The notes: generated from the sequence alone by a model not told the origin. A stretch of DNA of 21,697 nt from DAINPP01 sp036743375 (GCA_036743375.1 DAINPP010000049.1:1-21697); one strand, 5' to 3'. Positions 1 to 6,931 are shown, counted from the first letter of the stretch. Numbers and translations: made by a program.

Positions 1-629
1 ACTTTTGCTTAAAGCACCATAATAAAGTCAACAAATCAGAATTCAAAGAGGAAATTAAGAAAGTCTTTTCTGATGATGAGGTATTTAGAAAAAAGGAAAG
101 GGAATTATACGAGGTATTCACCACTCAATTTGGTGGACAGTTAAATTATTTTCAAAATAAAGATATGTACCACACTAATAAAATACTGAAGATATCCAGA
201 TATGATCAAATGGAACATTTTGAAAGAGTAAACAAGATAGCAAAAACCTCTGACTGGAAGACAAAATTGGATGATATGTTGAATATTTCTCAAAAACATG
301 ATCAAATTTATTTTTTTCCTGCAGATAATCAAAAGAATCAACTAGAAAAGAATATACTCAATATTCTTGATGCCCTTGATCTTGCTAAAGTTAAGTATGA
401 AGGGGGAAATTCTCCTGTTACAATCCTTCAATGTGCAGATAAAGTGGCGAGAAATTTTATTCTAAACAACATCAATAATTACAACCCCAAGATCTCAACT
501 CAAATAAGAAATCAGGTTGAATCCAATATAAAGGCAGCAGCTTATTTTTATAACACGCCCATGACAAGTGAACAGAGATGGGATTTTTTGGAACGATTTT
601 TCCTTGGAGAAATTGATATTGAACTTTAG
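1..629 (+). CDS. Unrecognised protein, C-terminal part (5' end outside window)
   Basis: A reading frame open from base 3 to the TAG at 627-629 gives about 208 residues with no stop, so the gene begins before the window; the first internal ATG (165) is probably not its start. The protein is hydrophilic and rich in Lys, Asn, Gln and Asp, with mostly helical-looking stretches, no signal peptide and no membrane segment. I recognise no motif and assign no function. The DNA is much A+T-richer than the rest of the window: 1-60 and 181-240 are each 28% G+C, against 45% for 7441-7500. This suggests horizontally acquired DNA, and it sits next to an Rpn nuclease gene. Confidence is for being a real, incomplete gene. 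Confidence 0.6.
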   Translation, partial: FCLKHHNKVNKSEFKEEIKKVFSDDEVFRKKERELYEVFTTQFGGQLNYFQNKDMYHTNKILKISRYDQMEHFERVNKIAKTSDWKTKLDDMLNISQKHDQIYFFPADNQKNQLEKNILNILDALDLAKVKYEGGNSPVTILQCADKVARNFILNNINNYNPKISTQIRNQVESNIKAAAYFYNTPMTSEQRWDFLERFFLGEIDIEL

Positions 630-656
630 TGTGACACAAATACATTGAGTTACACT
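628..656. repeat. Imperfect inverted repeat at the end of the first gene
   Basis: AGTGTGAC (628-635) pairs with GTTACACT (649-656), and CAA (637-639) with TTG (645-647), leaving one A-A mismatch and a five-base loop. It overlaps the TAG stop of the upstream gene. It could slow or end transcription between the convergent genes, but no T-tract follows on either strand, so I do not call it a terminator. Confidence 0.3.
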
Positions 657-680
657 TGTTAAAACAGATTAAAGTAAGAC

Positions 681-750
681 CACATACACACAGGGGCGGA
701 GGCTTTGCGTTGATTTACCGGTTGCTATCAATTTTGAGAATATCCTTGAG
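681..750. repeat. 3' Rpn-end repeat, copy A
   Basis: This stretch covers the last codons of the Rpn gene plus about 35 bases beyond its stop. A diverged copy in the same orientation lies at 1675-1740. Both contain a purine-rich CACAG..GG.GGAGG-like block followed by TTGAGAATATC, which on the minus strand encodes the Asp-Ile-Leu near the Rpn C-terminus. See the remnant entry at 1675-1740. Confidence 0.45.
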
Positions 751-951
751 CGTTTCTATCGGAATTTCTGTTATCTCTGCAATTTGTTCAATCGTCATAC
801 CGGTACTTACAAGCTTACGTGCAATCTGTACTGCTTTGGCATCGCTTGCACGTTTTTTCTCGGCTTCGATGGAAGCTCGCTCGTGCATAGCCTTATTTCT
901 TGTCCAGTAATCTATCTTTTCCTGTTCAGTCATGTTGGTGAAGTCAACCAT
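715..951 (-). CDS. Candidate intragenic small Rpn protein (RpnS-like antitoxin)
   Basis: Met214 of the Rpn gene is preceded on the minus strand by TAAGGAGG and an eight-base spacer, a better ribosome binding site than that of the full gene. Translation from here would give a 78-residue protein identical to the Rpn C-terminus: a charged helical segment (EKIDYWTRNKAMHERA) followed by the helix-turn-helix-like tail, without the nuclease core. For E. coli rpn genes it has been reported that in-frame small proteins made from the 3' part inhibit the full-length toxic nuclease. The same role here is inference from the strong internal site and the matching layout. Confidence 0.6.
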   Translation of the reverse strand: MVDFTNMTEQEKIDYWTRNKAMHERASIEAEKKRASDAKAVQIARKLVSTGMTIEQIAEITEIPIETLKDILKIDSNR

Positions 952-1590
952 ATCAATCGCCTCCTTAAATCCTTCTTTTTTGCCAGCTAAAACCTGGACC
1001 CTTTCATCTTCAGGATCTTCAATAAAAAGCATCCACTGATATAACGGATTCTCCTGAAGGAATTTGTCAAAACTTTCAACCTTCATAGCCTTACGGAGTT
1101 TTGCCAATTCGAGGAAATGAATTTCCATATCCGTACTCAAAACAGACTTTTCATCTTTTTCCATAAAGACATAAGATGTGTGAATTTTCTCGCTTTCTTC
1201 TATCTCAGTATAATCCAATATATTGATGGCAACACATTTGCTCAGAACACTGTAATCTTCAGATGCTTTCAATCCTTCAGCTACCATATTTGACAAGTAG
1301 TACAGAGTACGTTTCCTCATTGCTTCGTCCCGTCGAACCTGAATCTCTATATTTATCATCAGATTGTTATTTGTCTCGGCACGGATATCCAATATTGCCA
1401 GTTTATCGTCAATTGTCCTTTTATCCAGATATGGATTTTTTATTGAAACGCTCGTTATTCTTTCTGCAGCATCTGCAGGATATTCAAATACAGCATTCAA
1501 AAAAGCTATCAAGATGTTGGGATGCTGTTCATTCCCAAAGACACGCTTAAAAGCATAGTCTACCTTTGGATTGATATATCTTTGACTCAT
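715..1590 (-). CDS. Rpn family recombination-promoting nuclease / putative transposase
   Basis: The 291-residue protein has the Rpn N-terminus (NPKVDYAFKRVFG) and the PD-(D/E)XK nuclease core: Asp in ILDIRAET, then the E-x-Q of INIEIQV about 15 residues later. The central part (about 100-205) is the usual Rpn body. The C-terminal 80 residues carry a charged helix and a short helix-turn-helix-like tail (TIEQIAEITEIPIETLKDIL). Rpn proteins are DNA endonucleases known to promote RecA-independent recombination, and some act in phage defence; that is family knowledge. The ATG follows GAGGTG with a five-base gap. All expected catalytic residues are present and the frame is intact, so I see no sign of decay. 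A second start lies inside the gene (see 715-951). Confidence 0.9.
   Translation of the reverse strand: MSQRYINPKVDYAFKRVFGNEQHPNILIAFLNAVFEYPADAAERITSVSIKNPYLDKRTIDDKLAILDIRAETNNNLMINIEIQVRRDEAMRKRTLYYLSNMVAEGLKASEDYSVLSKCVAINILDYTEIEESEKIHTSYVFMEKDEKSVLSTDMEIHFLELAKLRKAMKVESFDKFLQENPLYQWMLFIEDPEDERVQVLAGKKEGFKEAIDMVDFTNMTEQEKIDYWTRNKAMHERASIEAEKKRASDAKAVQIARKLVSTGMTIEQIAEITEIPIETLKDILKIDSNR
960..966 (-). promoter_or_regulatory. Internal ribosome binding site within rpn
   Basis: The minus strand reads AAGGAGG, then eight bases, then ATG at 951-949, in frame with the rpn gene. This is a full anti-16S match at optimal spacing inside a coding sequence, where it encodes only Lys-Glu-Ala. Confidence 0.7.
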
Positions 1591-1623
1591 TGTTTCACCT
1601 CTTCTTAATCAGAAGCCATTCTA

Positions 1624-1669
1624 ATTATATCATTTGTTGAGATATTTCCATGTTTTGTTTTTATCTCAA
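1624..1669 (-). promoter_or_regulatory. rpn promoter -10 box with flanking inverted repeat
   Basis: The minus strand has TATAAT at 1629-1624, 34 bases from the rpn ATG. No good -35 hexamer is present at the expected place (about 1647-1652). That place lies between the arms of a perfect 8-bp inverted repeat, TTGAGATA (1637-1644) and TATCTCAA (1662-1669), separated by 17 bases. The layout suggests a dimeric regulator bound across the -35 region. The -10 call is fairly secure; the operator is inference. Confidence 0.5.
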
Positions 1670-1674
1670 AGCAG

Positions 1675-1740
1675 GACACCCATAACACAGAGAGGCAGAG
1701 GTTCCGAGTTAAATGATTGGTCGATTGAGAATATCGTGAT
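1675..1740 (-). pseudogene. Decayed 3' end of a second Rpn gene
   Basis: Read on the minus strand this stretch gives a short frame ending HDILNRPII-stop, followed by LGTSASLCYG. The intact Rpn gene ends KDILKIDSNR-stop and continues INAKPPPLCVCG in the same frame. The DNA also shares TTGAGAATATC and the purine-rich block just past the stop. It therefore looks like the tail and 3' flank of another Rpn copy, in the same orientation and directly upstream of the intact gene. Similarity is short and imperfect, hence modest confidence. Confidence 0.4.
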
Positions 1741-1855
1741 AAAATTTGTGTGTATTACAGAAAGACCATTTTGACGACGGATCATTTACCGGAGTCGATA
1801 AATGAAGGGATAGAGAGAATGAATCTGATTGATTTTTTGTTAGAGGAGTCTGAAA

Positions 1856-2585
1856 ATGAACGCTGATATGGAATATATTCCTTTAAGGGAAATGAACGAT
1901 GAGAAGATTCAAGGATATATCGCAGATCAGGAACTCTCAATCCCACAGTTAGATCAAATCGAGGATGGCTTTGTAGCGTTTAAAGATACACGGATCGTTG
2001 GAATGACAGGATTCTGGATGAATGATTTTCACCCGAACAGGGAATATTGTTTTGTTCATGTGATACCTTCCGAAAGAAGAAAGGGGATTGGAAAGGCGTT
2101 CTTTCAAAGACTTGAAACCGTTTCACGTATGAAAAAATTTCAGGTAACCTTTGATTCTTATGTAATGGGGTATGGACCTTTTTTGAAATTGATGGGCTTT
2201 ACACTCACCAGAGAAACATGGGAATATACGGTGGAACGGGAAGATCTCATGCCTTCCCTTTCAATAGGCGTTCAAATCGAAACGGTAAAAATGCTCTCCG
2301 AATTGTCGGATAAACAGTTTAAGCTGCTTGTTCAGCGGCAACATAAACGCTTATCTGATTTCATATACTTCTGAAGGGAATTCTGTTTTTGTGGGTTATA
2401 CGGGAAGTATTATGAATGAAATTGACAGTAAGGAATTTTTCTCATATTGTGCAGACAAATTGTTCTATAAATATCGATATCTTGAACTTGAAATAGACAG
2501 TATGGATCGCGATACGTTGCTTTTTTTCCAATGCTTTGGAAAGAAGAAAATGAATCTGTGGGTTGCTTATGTTAAAGCCATTTAA
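1856..2585 (+). pseudogene. GNAT acetyltransferase, two-domain, frameshifted
   Basis: The ATG follows AGAGGAG with a suitable gap. The first 150 residues form a GNAT N-acetyltransferase domain with the acetyl-CoA motif VIPSERRKGIGK (about residues 69-80). The frame then runs out at a TGA at 2372-2374. The coding text continues in the next frame from about 2335 (NINAYLISYTSEGNSV onward) to the TAA at 2583-2585, ending in a GNAT-like tail (LWVAYVKAI). One extra base within about 2325-2350 would explain this; repaired, the product would be about 243 residues. It could be real decay or a sequencing error. The substrate is unknown. The next gene, 26 bases further on, is also a two-domain GNAT, so the pair probably formed one transcript. 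Confidence 0.75.
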
Positions 2586-2611
2586 AGAAAGGTTCGATAA
2601 GGTTGGAAAAG

Positions 2612-3298
2612 ATGAAATTTTTAAAGATCAATAGAAACGAATACGGTTTATATTCGGGGCATGAAAGGCTGGGAAAAGGCTTTATCCATGAAAGCCCCGA
2701 TTATAAATTTTATGATAGGCAAAAGATGAATTACTTTATAGAGTACGATTTGGAGGAAAATGGCAATGAAGAACATGCAACCGTTATTGTGAATAATCTG
2801 GTTGAAATTGCAAAACCGAAGAGAAATGCTTATAAGGAATGGGAAGCCAGGGTATATCACTGTTGCTTTGCACATGATAAAAATGCCATAGAATTTTATC
2901 AGAGAATAGATGGTTTTATGGTAGATGAGGGGATGCATGTGTTGACTCTGAAGATTGACACAGATTTTGAAGCCATTAAACTGGATCCACAATATGCTGT
3001 TGAAGATAATCCTTTGGATACGGAAGAAAAGATAGATGAGTTGATAAGGCATCATGGGGAATCTTTCAAGTCGGGGCTGTATATACCGGAAGATATTGAG
3101 GCATTGAAGTTGAAGAAAGGCTTCAAGTGTATTTCTATAAGGAAAGAAGGGGGGATTGTCGCTAATTTATTACTCTTCATAAAAGCAGATGGTGTTGGCT
3201 TTCTGGAGGATATGTTTGTGAATCAATCGGAACGTGGTAATGGATTGGGGAAATGGATAGCACGGATAGCTATGTGTTGGGATAAAGGAGTCGACTGA
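2612..3298 (+). CDS. GNAT acetyltransferase, tandem-domain, C-terminally truncated
   Basis: I chose the ATG at 2612, with AAGG nine bases upstream, over the TTG at 2603. The N-terminal half (to about residue 125) is a degenerate GNAT-like domain. The C-terminal half starts around DNPLDTEEKIDELI and reaches the acetyl-CoA motif in FVNQSERGNGLGKWIARIAM. The protein stops seven residues later (WDKGVD). The rest of a GNAT fold, including the N-x-x-A-x-x-LY-x-x-x-GF segment of about 50 residues, is missing. The stop falls eight bases before the 3' end of the convergent acetyltransferase gene, so a deletion joining the two loci is likely. The product is probably inactive as an acetyltransferase in its second domain; this may be a pseudogene. 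Confidence 0.65.
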   Translation: MKFLKINRNEYGLYSGHERLGKGFIHESPDYKFYDRQKMNYFIEYDLEENGNEEHATVIVNNLVEIAKPKRNAYKEWEARVYHCCFAHDKNAIEFYQRIDGFMVDEGMHVLTLKIDTDFEAIKLDPQYAVEDNPLDTEEKIDELIRHHGESFKSGLYIPEDIEALKLKKGFKCISIRKEGGIVANLLLFIKADGVGFLEDMFVNQSERGNGLGKWIARIAMCWDKGVD

Positions 3299-3305
3299 TA
3301 ACCTT

Positions 3306-4097
3306 TCATCCTTCCCGTGTCATATCGATCTGGCGTTCTTTCGGATTGCAGATGAAACCCAGACTCTGATAGAGATGTACCGCGTTATCATTACATTCAT
3401 CCGCGGCGAGGAAGCATCTTTCGACCCCTCTTTCCAGTCCGTAGGCAAAGGCCTGTCTCATGAGCTGTCTTCCGTTTCCCTTGCCTTGACAATCCGGTGT
3501 AACGACTATCTCACGGATCCAGAGTGTCTTCTTCTCTCCATAGGTCGCGACGAAGACACAGCCGATTAGCCTGTCCCCTTCAAAATAGCCGATAACCGCC
3601 TTGTCGCCGACCCCGTCATCCGAATCGTTTCGAATCCAGTCATGGCAGAATGTTACACTTTGACCCGTAAATCCTCTGGAGTATCCCCGGCAGGAGATGG
3701 TTAACGCCGAAATGGCCTCCGCTTCTTTTTCGGAAAGAATGGTGTTACAGGGCAGTGTTTCTTCGGATGAAAGGGATTCTTTGAAGTAATCATTCCAGAT
3801 GGCAAACAGCTCAAATCCTCTTTCTTTCAGCGTGTCTACCCATTCTTCCGGTATAAACGTGATGGAAAGTGCCTTTTTATCTGACGGGATGTTTTCCGTC
3901 AGAAACTGCACCTGATTCGCGGCCCAATGCAGTTCATCTATCGCCTTTTCTTCGTTCTTTCCGGTGAGCAGTATACCTTTCTCATCGTTGTGAATAAGGC
4001 GATAATTTTTTAACTCCTCATATTCCGAGTAGTTCAGCGAGGTGTATTTAAATCCCGATGCTTTATTTTTTAATATTTTAAATTCATTCTCGTTCAT
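3306..4097 (-). CDS. GNAT family N-acetyltransferase (263 aa)
   Basis: A cytosolic 263-residue protein with a C-terminal GNAT domain. The acetyl-CoA-binding motif is VVTPDCQGKGNGRQLM (about 199-213), and the closing motif NDNAVHLYQSLGF lies at about 236-248. Residues 1-110 form an extra N-terminal domain resembling half of a tandem GNAT. The acceptor substrate cannot be read from the sequence. Its ATG overlaps the TGA of the DUF3795-type gene upstream (ATGA), so translation is probably coupled; it is the last gene of a three-gene minus-strand operon. Confidence 0.9.
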   Translation of the reverse strand: MNENEFKILKNKASGFKYTSLNYSEYEELKNYRLIHNDEKGILLTGKNEEKAIDELHWAANQVQFLTENIPSDKKALSITFIPEEWVDTLKERGFELFAIWNDYFKESLSSEETLPCNTILSEKEAEAISALTISCRGYSRGFTGQSVTFCHDWIRNDSDDGVGDKAVIGYFEGDRLIGCVFVATYGEKKTLWIREIVVTPDCQGKGNGRQLMRQAFAYGLERGVERCFLAADECNDNAVHLYQSLGFICNPKERQIDMTREG

Positions 4098-4402
4098 TTT
4101 TTCTCTTTCTTTGCCATTTCTGTCAGCATTTCTACTCGCTCGTTGACGATCTTTCTATGCTGTTCTTCGGTCCAGGCCGGATTTTTATTTTTCCGGAACT
4201 TGTCGCAGGGGATCTGAACACATTCACCGCAATGGGTCAACCCTTTATCGATGATAGCGCATTCGTAAAAATCACAGACTTCGAGTCCGACTTCATCCAG
4301 CCAGCAGGCCTTTCCCTCTATGGTGTGACAGCCCTGACATTCTTCAGGATAGATACAACATTCACTGCAGATACACCCGCATACTCCGATTGTCTTTTCC
4401 AT
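4094..4402 (-). CDS. DUF3795-type cysteine-rich protein
   Basis: A 102-residue protein with about ten cysteines in pairs: CGCICSECCIY near the start, ECQGCH, then CDFYEC and HCGECVQIPCDKF. The spacing and the closing CGEC..PC motif match the DUF3795 family, small proteins thought to bind metal, of unknown function. The ATG at 4402 has GGAGG five bases upstream; an earlier in-frame TTG at 4414 would place that site inside the gene, so I reject it. The C-terminus is a Lys/Glu-rich helix. It lies between two acetyltransferase genes, 26 bases after the first and overlapping the second by four bases. Confidence 0.8.
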   Translation of the reverse strand: MEKTIGVCGCICSECCIYPEECQGCHTIEGKACWLDEVGLEVCDFYECAIIDKGLTHCGECVQIPCDKFRKNKNPAWTEEQHRKIVNERVEMLTEMAKKEKK

Positions 4403-4428
4403 GACTCCCTCCAATTTATCGATATCGA

Positions 4429-4902
4429 TTAGAGCACTAACCTGAGAATTTCCTCGTCGTCATCTTTCTCACCGGTATCTTCGAACCCGTAATTCAGGTA
4501 GAACTGGTAGGGGCTGACTTCTCCCATCACACAGGAAGTGAAGAAGGTTTTATTTCCCTCTTGTCTGAATTTGTCGGTGATGAGGTCCAGTGCCTTCTTT
4601 CCATATCCCTTTCCCTGATAATTCCCACCGATCATGAAACGCCAGAGCATGACACTTGGCCTTTCACCGCCGGGAAGCTCTTCCTCTTCCGGTTTCATGT
4701 CGACCATGACAAAACCGATGGGTTCTTCATCGAGGTATATGGCCCTGAACCAGGCATTGTCCGGTGCAAAGTGTGCCTGTGCAACGGAATAGACATTCGA
4801 GGCAACGCATTTCTGCTGTTCCGGTGAAAGAGTATTACTCAATCGGCATACCTTTCCCAGGTTTTTCATGTTCATTTCGACCAGTCTGACTTCACTCATC
4901 AT
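4429..4902 (-). CDS. GNAT N-acetyltransferase, BltD (spermine/spermidine)-like
   Basis: A 157-residue single-domain GNAT protein. The acetyl-CoA motif is FMIGGNYQGKGYGKKAL (about 89-105), followed by SPYQFYLNYGFEDTGE near the end. The LWRFMI..YQGKGYG pattern and overall length resemble the BltD-type polyamine acetyltransferases of Bacillus; a polyamine substrate is inference from resemblance only. It starts at ATG-ATG after AAGGGGTG. It is the first gene of the operon with the DUF3795-type protein and a second acetyltransferase, and its promoter carries a striking inverted repeat (4930-4949). Confidence 0.85.
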   Translation of the reverse strand: MMSEVRLVEMNMKNLGKVCRLSNTLSPEQQKCVASNVYSVAQAHFAPDNAWFRAIYLDEEPIGFVMVDMKPEEEELPGGERPSVMLWRFMIGGNYQGKGYGKKALDLITDKFRQEGNKTFFTSCVMGEVSPYQFYLNYGFEDTGEKDDDEEILRLVL

Positions 4903-4929
4903 AACACCCCTTTATCTCTATCTCTATCG

Positions 4930-4949
4930 TTTCTGTATTATAACAGAAA
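4930..4949 (-). promoter_or_regulatory. -10 box enclosed in a perfect 7-bp inverted repeat (operator)
   Basis: On the minus strand TTTCTGT, TATAAT and ACAGAAA follow one another without a gap, so the -10 hexamer (4942-4937) is the exact spacer of a perfect palindrome. It lies 27 bases from the ATG of the BltD-like gene. No convincing -35 hexamer is present. A dimeric repressor bound here would block RNA polymerase directly. Which regulator is unknown; no regulator gene adjoins. Confidence 0.6.
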
Positions 4950-5211
4950 TTTTTATGGAGGCATGTAATTGGCCGATAAAAGTAATAATGTTATATATTT
5001 TATTATAACTAATTTGGAAACGGGACAAAAACGACGAAATCATCGGCTAATATCACCTCAGAAGGGCTAATCCGTGTAAAGCTACCGGTATGCCGTTTCG
5101 TTTGATGCGTACGTTCATCTATAATAGTTATCGAAATGTTGTTGTGGTGGTTTCGTGAAACCGGTAAACGGTTTTATTCAGGCAGAGCGTGTTTTAAAAA
5201 GAGGAGTGGAT
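4950..5211. other. Intergenic region between divergent genes
   Basis: No gene or known riboswitch is seen. It contains an A+T-rich inverted repeat, GTTATA (4990-4995) and TATAAC (5004-5009) with eight bases between, a direct repeat GGCTAAT at 5045 and 5065, and the short palindrome TACCGGTA near 5093. Sequence from 5155 is in frame with the PHP gene and could be translated if the GTG at 5155 were used. Confidence 0.35.
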
Positions 5212-6471
5212 ATGCGATTAATTCAGAATTTAGACGTGTCAAACCGTTCAACGGTTGTGAAGACGACGATCAGTGTACCGGAAAGGTGCAGACGGATAAC
5301 GGTTAATAAAAGGATAGAGGCTTCAGTCGATAACTTTTTCAGAAACAGGATAGACATCTCTTTCTTTGATGATACGGGGAAATGGTATGGGAGGTTTGAC
5401 AGGGGAAAAGATACACTCGTTATCGATGATGAATCGGAGATCATCGGAACGATTGCCTCCGGGCAGTGGGATGTCTATTTTGAAGTGTTTCAGATCTTCG
5501 AAACGGTCACCATCGTGCTGGATTTCACTTTTGACTATTACGATGATTATCAGACGTATACGGGAGAATTACACACGCATACGAATCTCACAGACGGACA
5601 GCTGTCTTTCGATGAGCTATCGGGATGTCTCACTGAAAAAGGCTACAATTTCTTTTTCGTCTCTGATCACAATTCAGCGGCTGCATGGGACGGATTGGAT
5701 TCACTGAAGGCTATCAGAGGCTATCGTGCACTTGAATTGACCACTTTTTACGGGCATATCCTCCTCCTTGGGCTAAACGGTTATGTTTCCTGGTACCGTA
5801 CGGACGGTACGAGAAAAGAGATGAAAGAGATACGAGAAGATGTCCGGTCGAAAGGTGGATTGATGGGAATTGCCCATCCCTATACAACCGGTGGTTTTTT
5901 CTATCCGGGATGCGGTTGGGAGAACCGGATAGAACCGGAAGTTCTTGACTTTGTGGAGATCTGGAATTCAAAGGTGGAGAATTACAATAGCAACTGGGAA
6001 GCGATCAATCACTGGTTGAATCTGTTGAAATCGGATGTCAGAATCTTTGGGACCTGTGGAGCCGATGTTCATCGTTATAAAGATCTGGAACCCGCTTTAC
6101 AAATGAGGGTACTGTCGGTGAAAAACGATGAAAGTTCAATCATCGATGCCATCAGAAAGGGCCGTTTTTACATGAGCAGAAAGACTGATCTACTGCTTGA
6201 TGCAGGAGGAAAAGTCTTCGGACAGACGCTCAGTATAAAAAATACCGCGGAAGAGCCGGGTAAGGTGAATATTGTCTATCGGATCGATGAGATGAATGAG
6301 GGTACAGAATGCTTTATCATCTCAAAAAGTGGTATGATACCTTTAAATGAGAGTTCTGGAACAGTCAACTGGGCAACGGAAAATGAGAGGGATTTCCTTG
6401 TTCTGATCGGCATAGGGCCGGATAAACAGCTTGAGATCATCACCAATCCGATCTTTATAGAGAGGGAATAA
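5212..6471 (+). CDS. PHP-domain metal-dependent phosphoesterase (CehA/McbA-like metallohydrolase)
   Basis: The ATG at 5212 has GAGGAG five bases upstream; a GTG at 5155 would add 19 residues and has only a poor site. The product has 419 residues. Residues 1-112 look like a beta-rich N-terminal domain. The PHP domain shows GELHTHTNLTDG (His121, His123), FFFVSDHN (Asp152, His153), GH in FYGHILLL (His182), GIAHPY (His222) and CGADVH (Asp285, His287): a full set of metal ligands. A C-terminal beta-rich part follows from about 330. PHP enzymes hydrolyse phosphoesters with two or three metal ions; the CehA branch contains carbaryl hydrolase-like enzymes, and the true substrate here is unknown. No signal peptide is seen. 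A lipoprotein gene follows 63 bases downstream. Confidence 0.85.
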   Translation: MRLIQNLDVSNRSTVVKTTISVPERCRRITVNKRIEASVDNFFRNRIDISFFDDTGKWYGRFDRGKDTLVIDDESEIIGTIASGQWDVYFEVFQIFETVTIVLDFTFDYYDDYQTYTGELHTHTNLTDGQLSFDELSGCLTEKGYNFFFVSDHNSAAAWDGLDSLKAIRGYRALELTTFYGHILLLGLNGYVSWYRTDGTRKEMKEIREDVRSKGGLMGIAHPYTTGGFFYPGCGWENRIEPEVLDFVEIWNSKVENYNSNWEAINHWLNLLKSDVRIFGTCGADVHRYKDLEPALQMRVLSVKNDESSIIDAIRKGRFYMSRKTDLLLDAGGKVFGQTLSIKNTAEEPGKVNIVYRIDEMNEGTECFIISKSGMIPLNESSGTVNWATENERDFLVLIGIGPDKQLEIITNPIFIERE

Positions 6472-6534
6472 ACGAATCAGTCATTGATGCCTGTTGATGA
6501 GTGCTTGGGCTTTTTCTGTTTTCGGGGAGGATTT

Positions 6535-6903
6535 ATGTCTAAAACTTTTTATGTATTGACCGCAATGATATTGACCGTTCTACTCTTCTCCGGCTGTATA
6601 TGGAGTCCGCCGAGTCCCATAAATCTTCAGCCGGAGTCCGGTACGGTCAATATTCCAGCTGAAGTCAGTCTGAGCTGGGATATTGTGGAGCCGGGAGCCA
6701 ACTGGATCACGTTGAAATATAATCTGTATCTTTCAGAGGATGATGATCCGGGTTTGTATACCGCAGATCTTGAAAATAACTGCTATACCATCATCGGTTT
6801 AAAACCGAATACAACCTATTACTGGCGGGTTGTTGTCAAGAATGTGACTCAGGGGACCTTTGCCAGTTCTCTGATGTATCAGTTTCAGACCGGGAATTTC
6901 TGA
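6535..6903 (+). CDS. Fibronectin type III domain lipoprotein
   Basis: The ATG at 6535 follows GGGGAGG with a four-base gap. The 122-residue product starts with a signal sequence ending in a lipobox-like LLFSGC, with the lipidated cysteine at residue 21. Phe at the -3 position is less usual than Leu. The rest is one fibronectin-III-like domain: PSPINLQPESGTVNIP, SLSWDI, the YNLYLSED strand, and the closing LKPNTTYYWRVVVKN. Proteins of this form are membrane-anchored surface or periplasmic binding modules. It probably shares a transcript with the PHP gene, since the first clear terminator lies just after it. Confidence 0.85.
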   Translation: MSKTFYVLTAMILTVLLFSGCIWSPPSPINLQPESGTVNIPAEVSLSWDIVEPGANWITLKYNLYLSEDDDPGLYTADLENNCYTIIGLKPNTTYYWRVVVKNVTQGTFASSLMYQFQTGNF

Positions 6904-6931
6904 TTTTCAAAAATAATCAGTCCATACAACC

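Noticed and set aside
1729..1866. A 45-codon open frame (ending in LIDFLLEESENER) running into the start of the first GNAT gene.
   Set aside because: It has no ribosome site of its own and is short; it may be the tail of a lost gene, but nothing beyond the open frame supports it.
5015..5110. Possible riboswitch leader ahead of the PHP gene, suggested by GGCTAAT repeats and a TACCGGTA palindrome.
   Set aside because: I could not match it to the conserved core of any riboswitch class I know, including c-di-GMP, TPP and cobalamin types.
5155..5211. GTG at 5155 as the start of the PHP gene.
   Set aside because: It is in frame, but the ATG at 5212 has a much better ribosome site (GAGGAG at five bases) and the extra 19 residues look unlike the rest.
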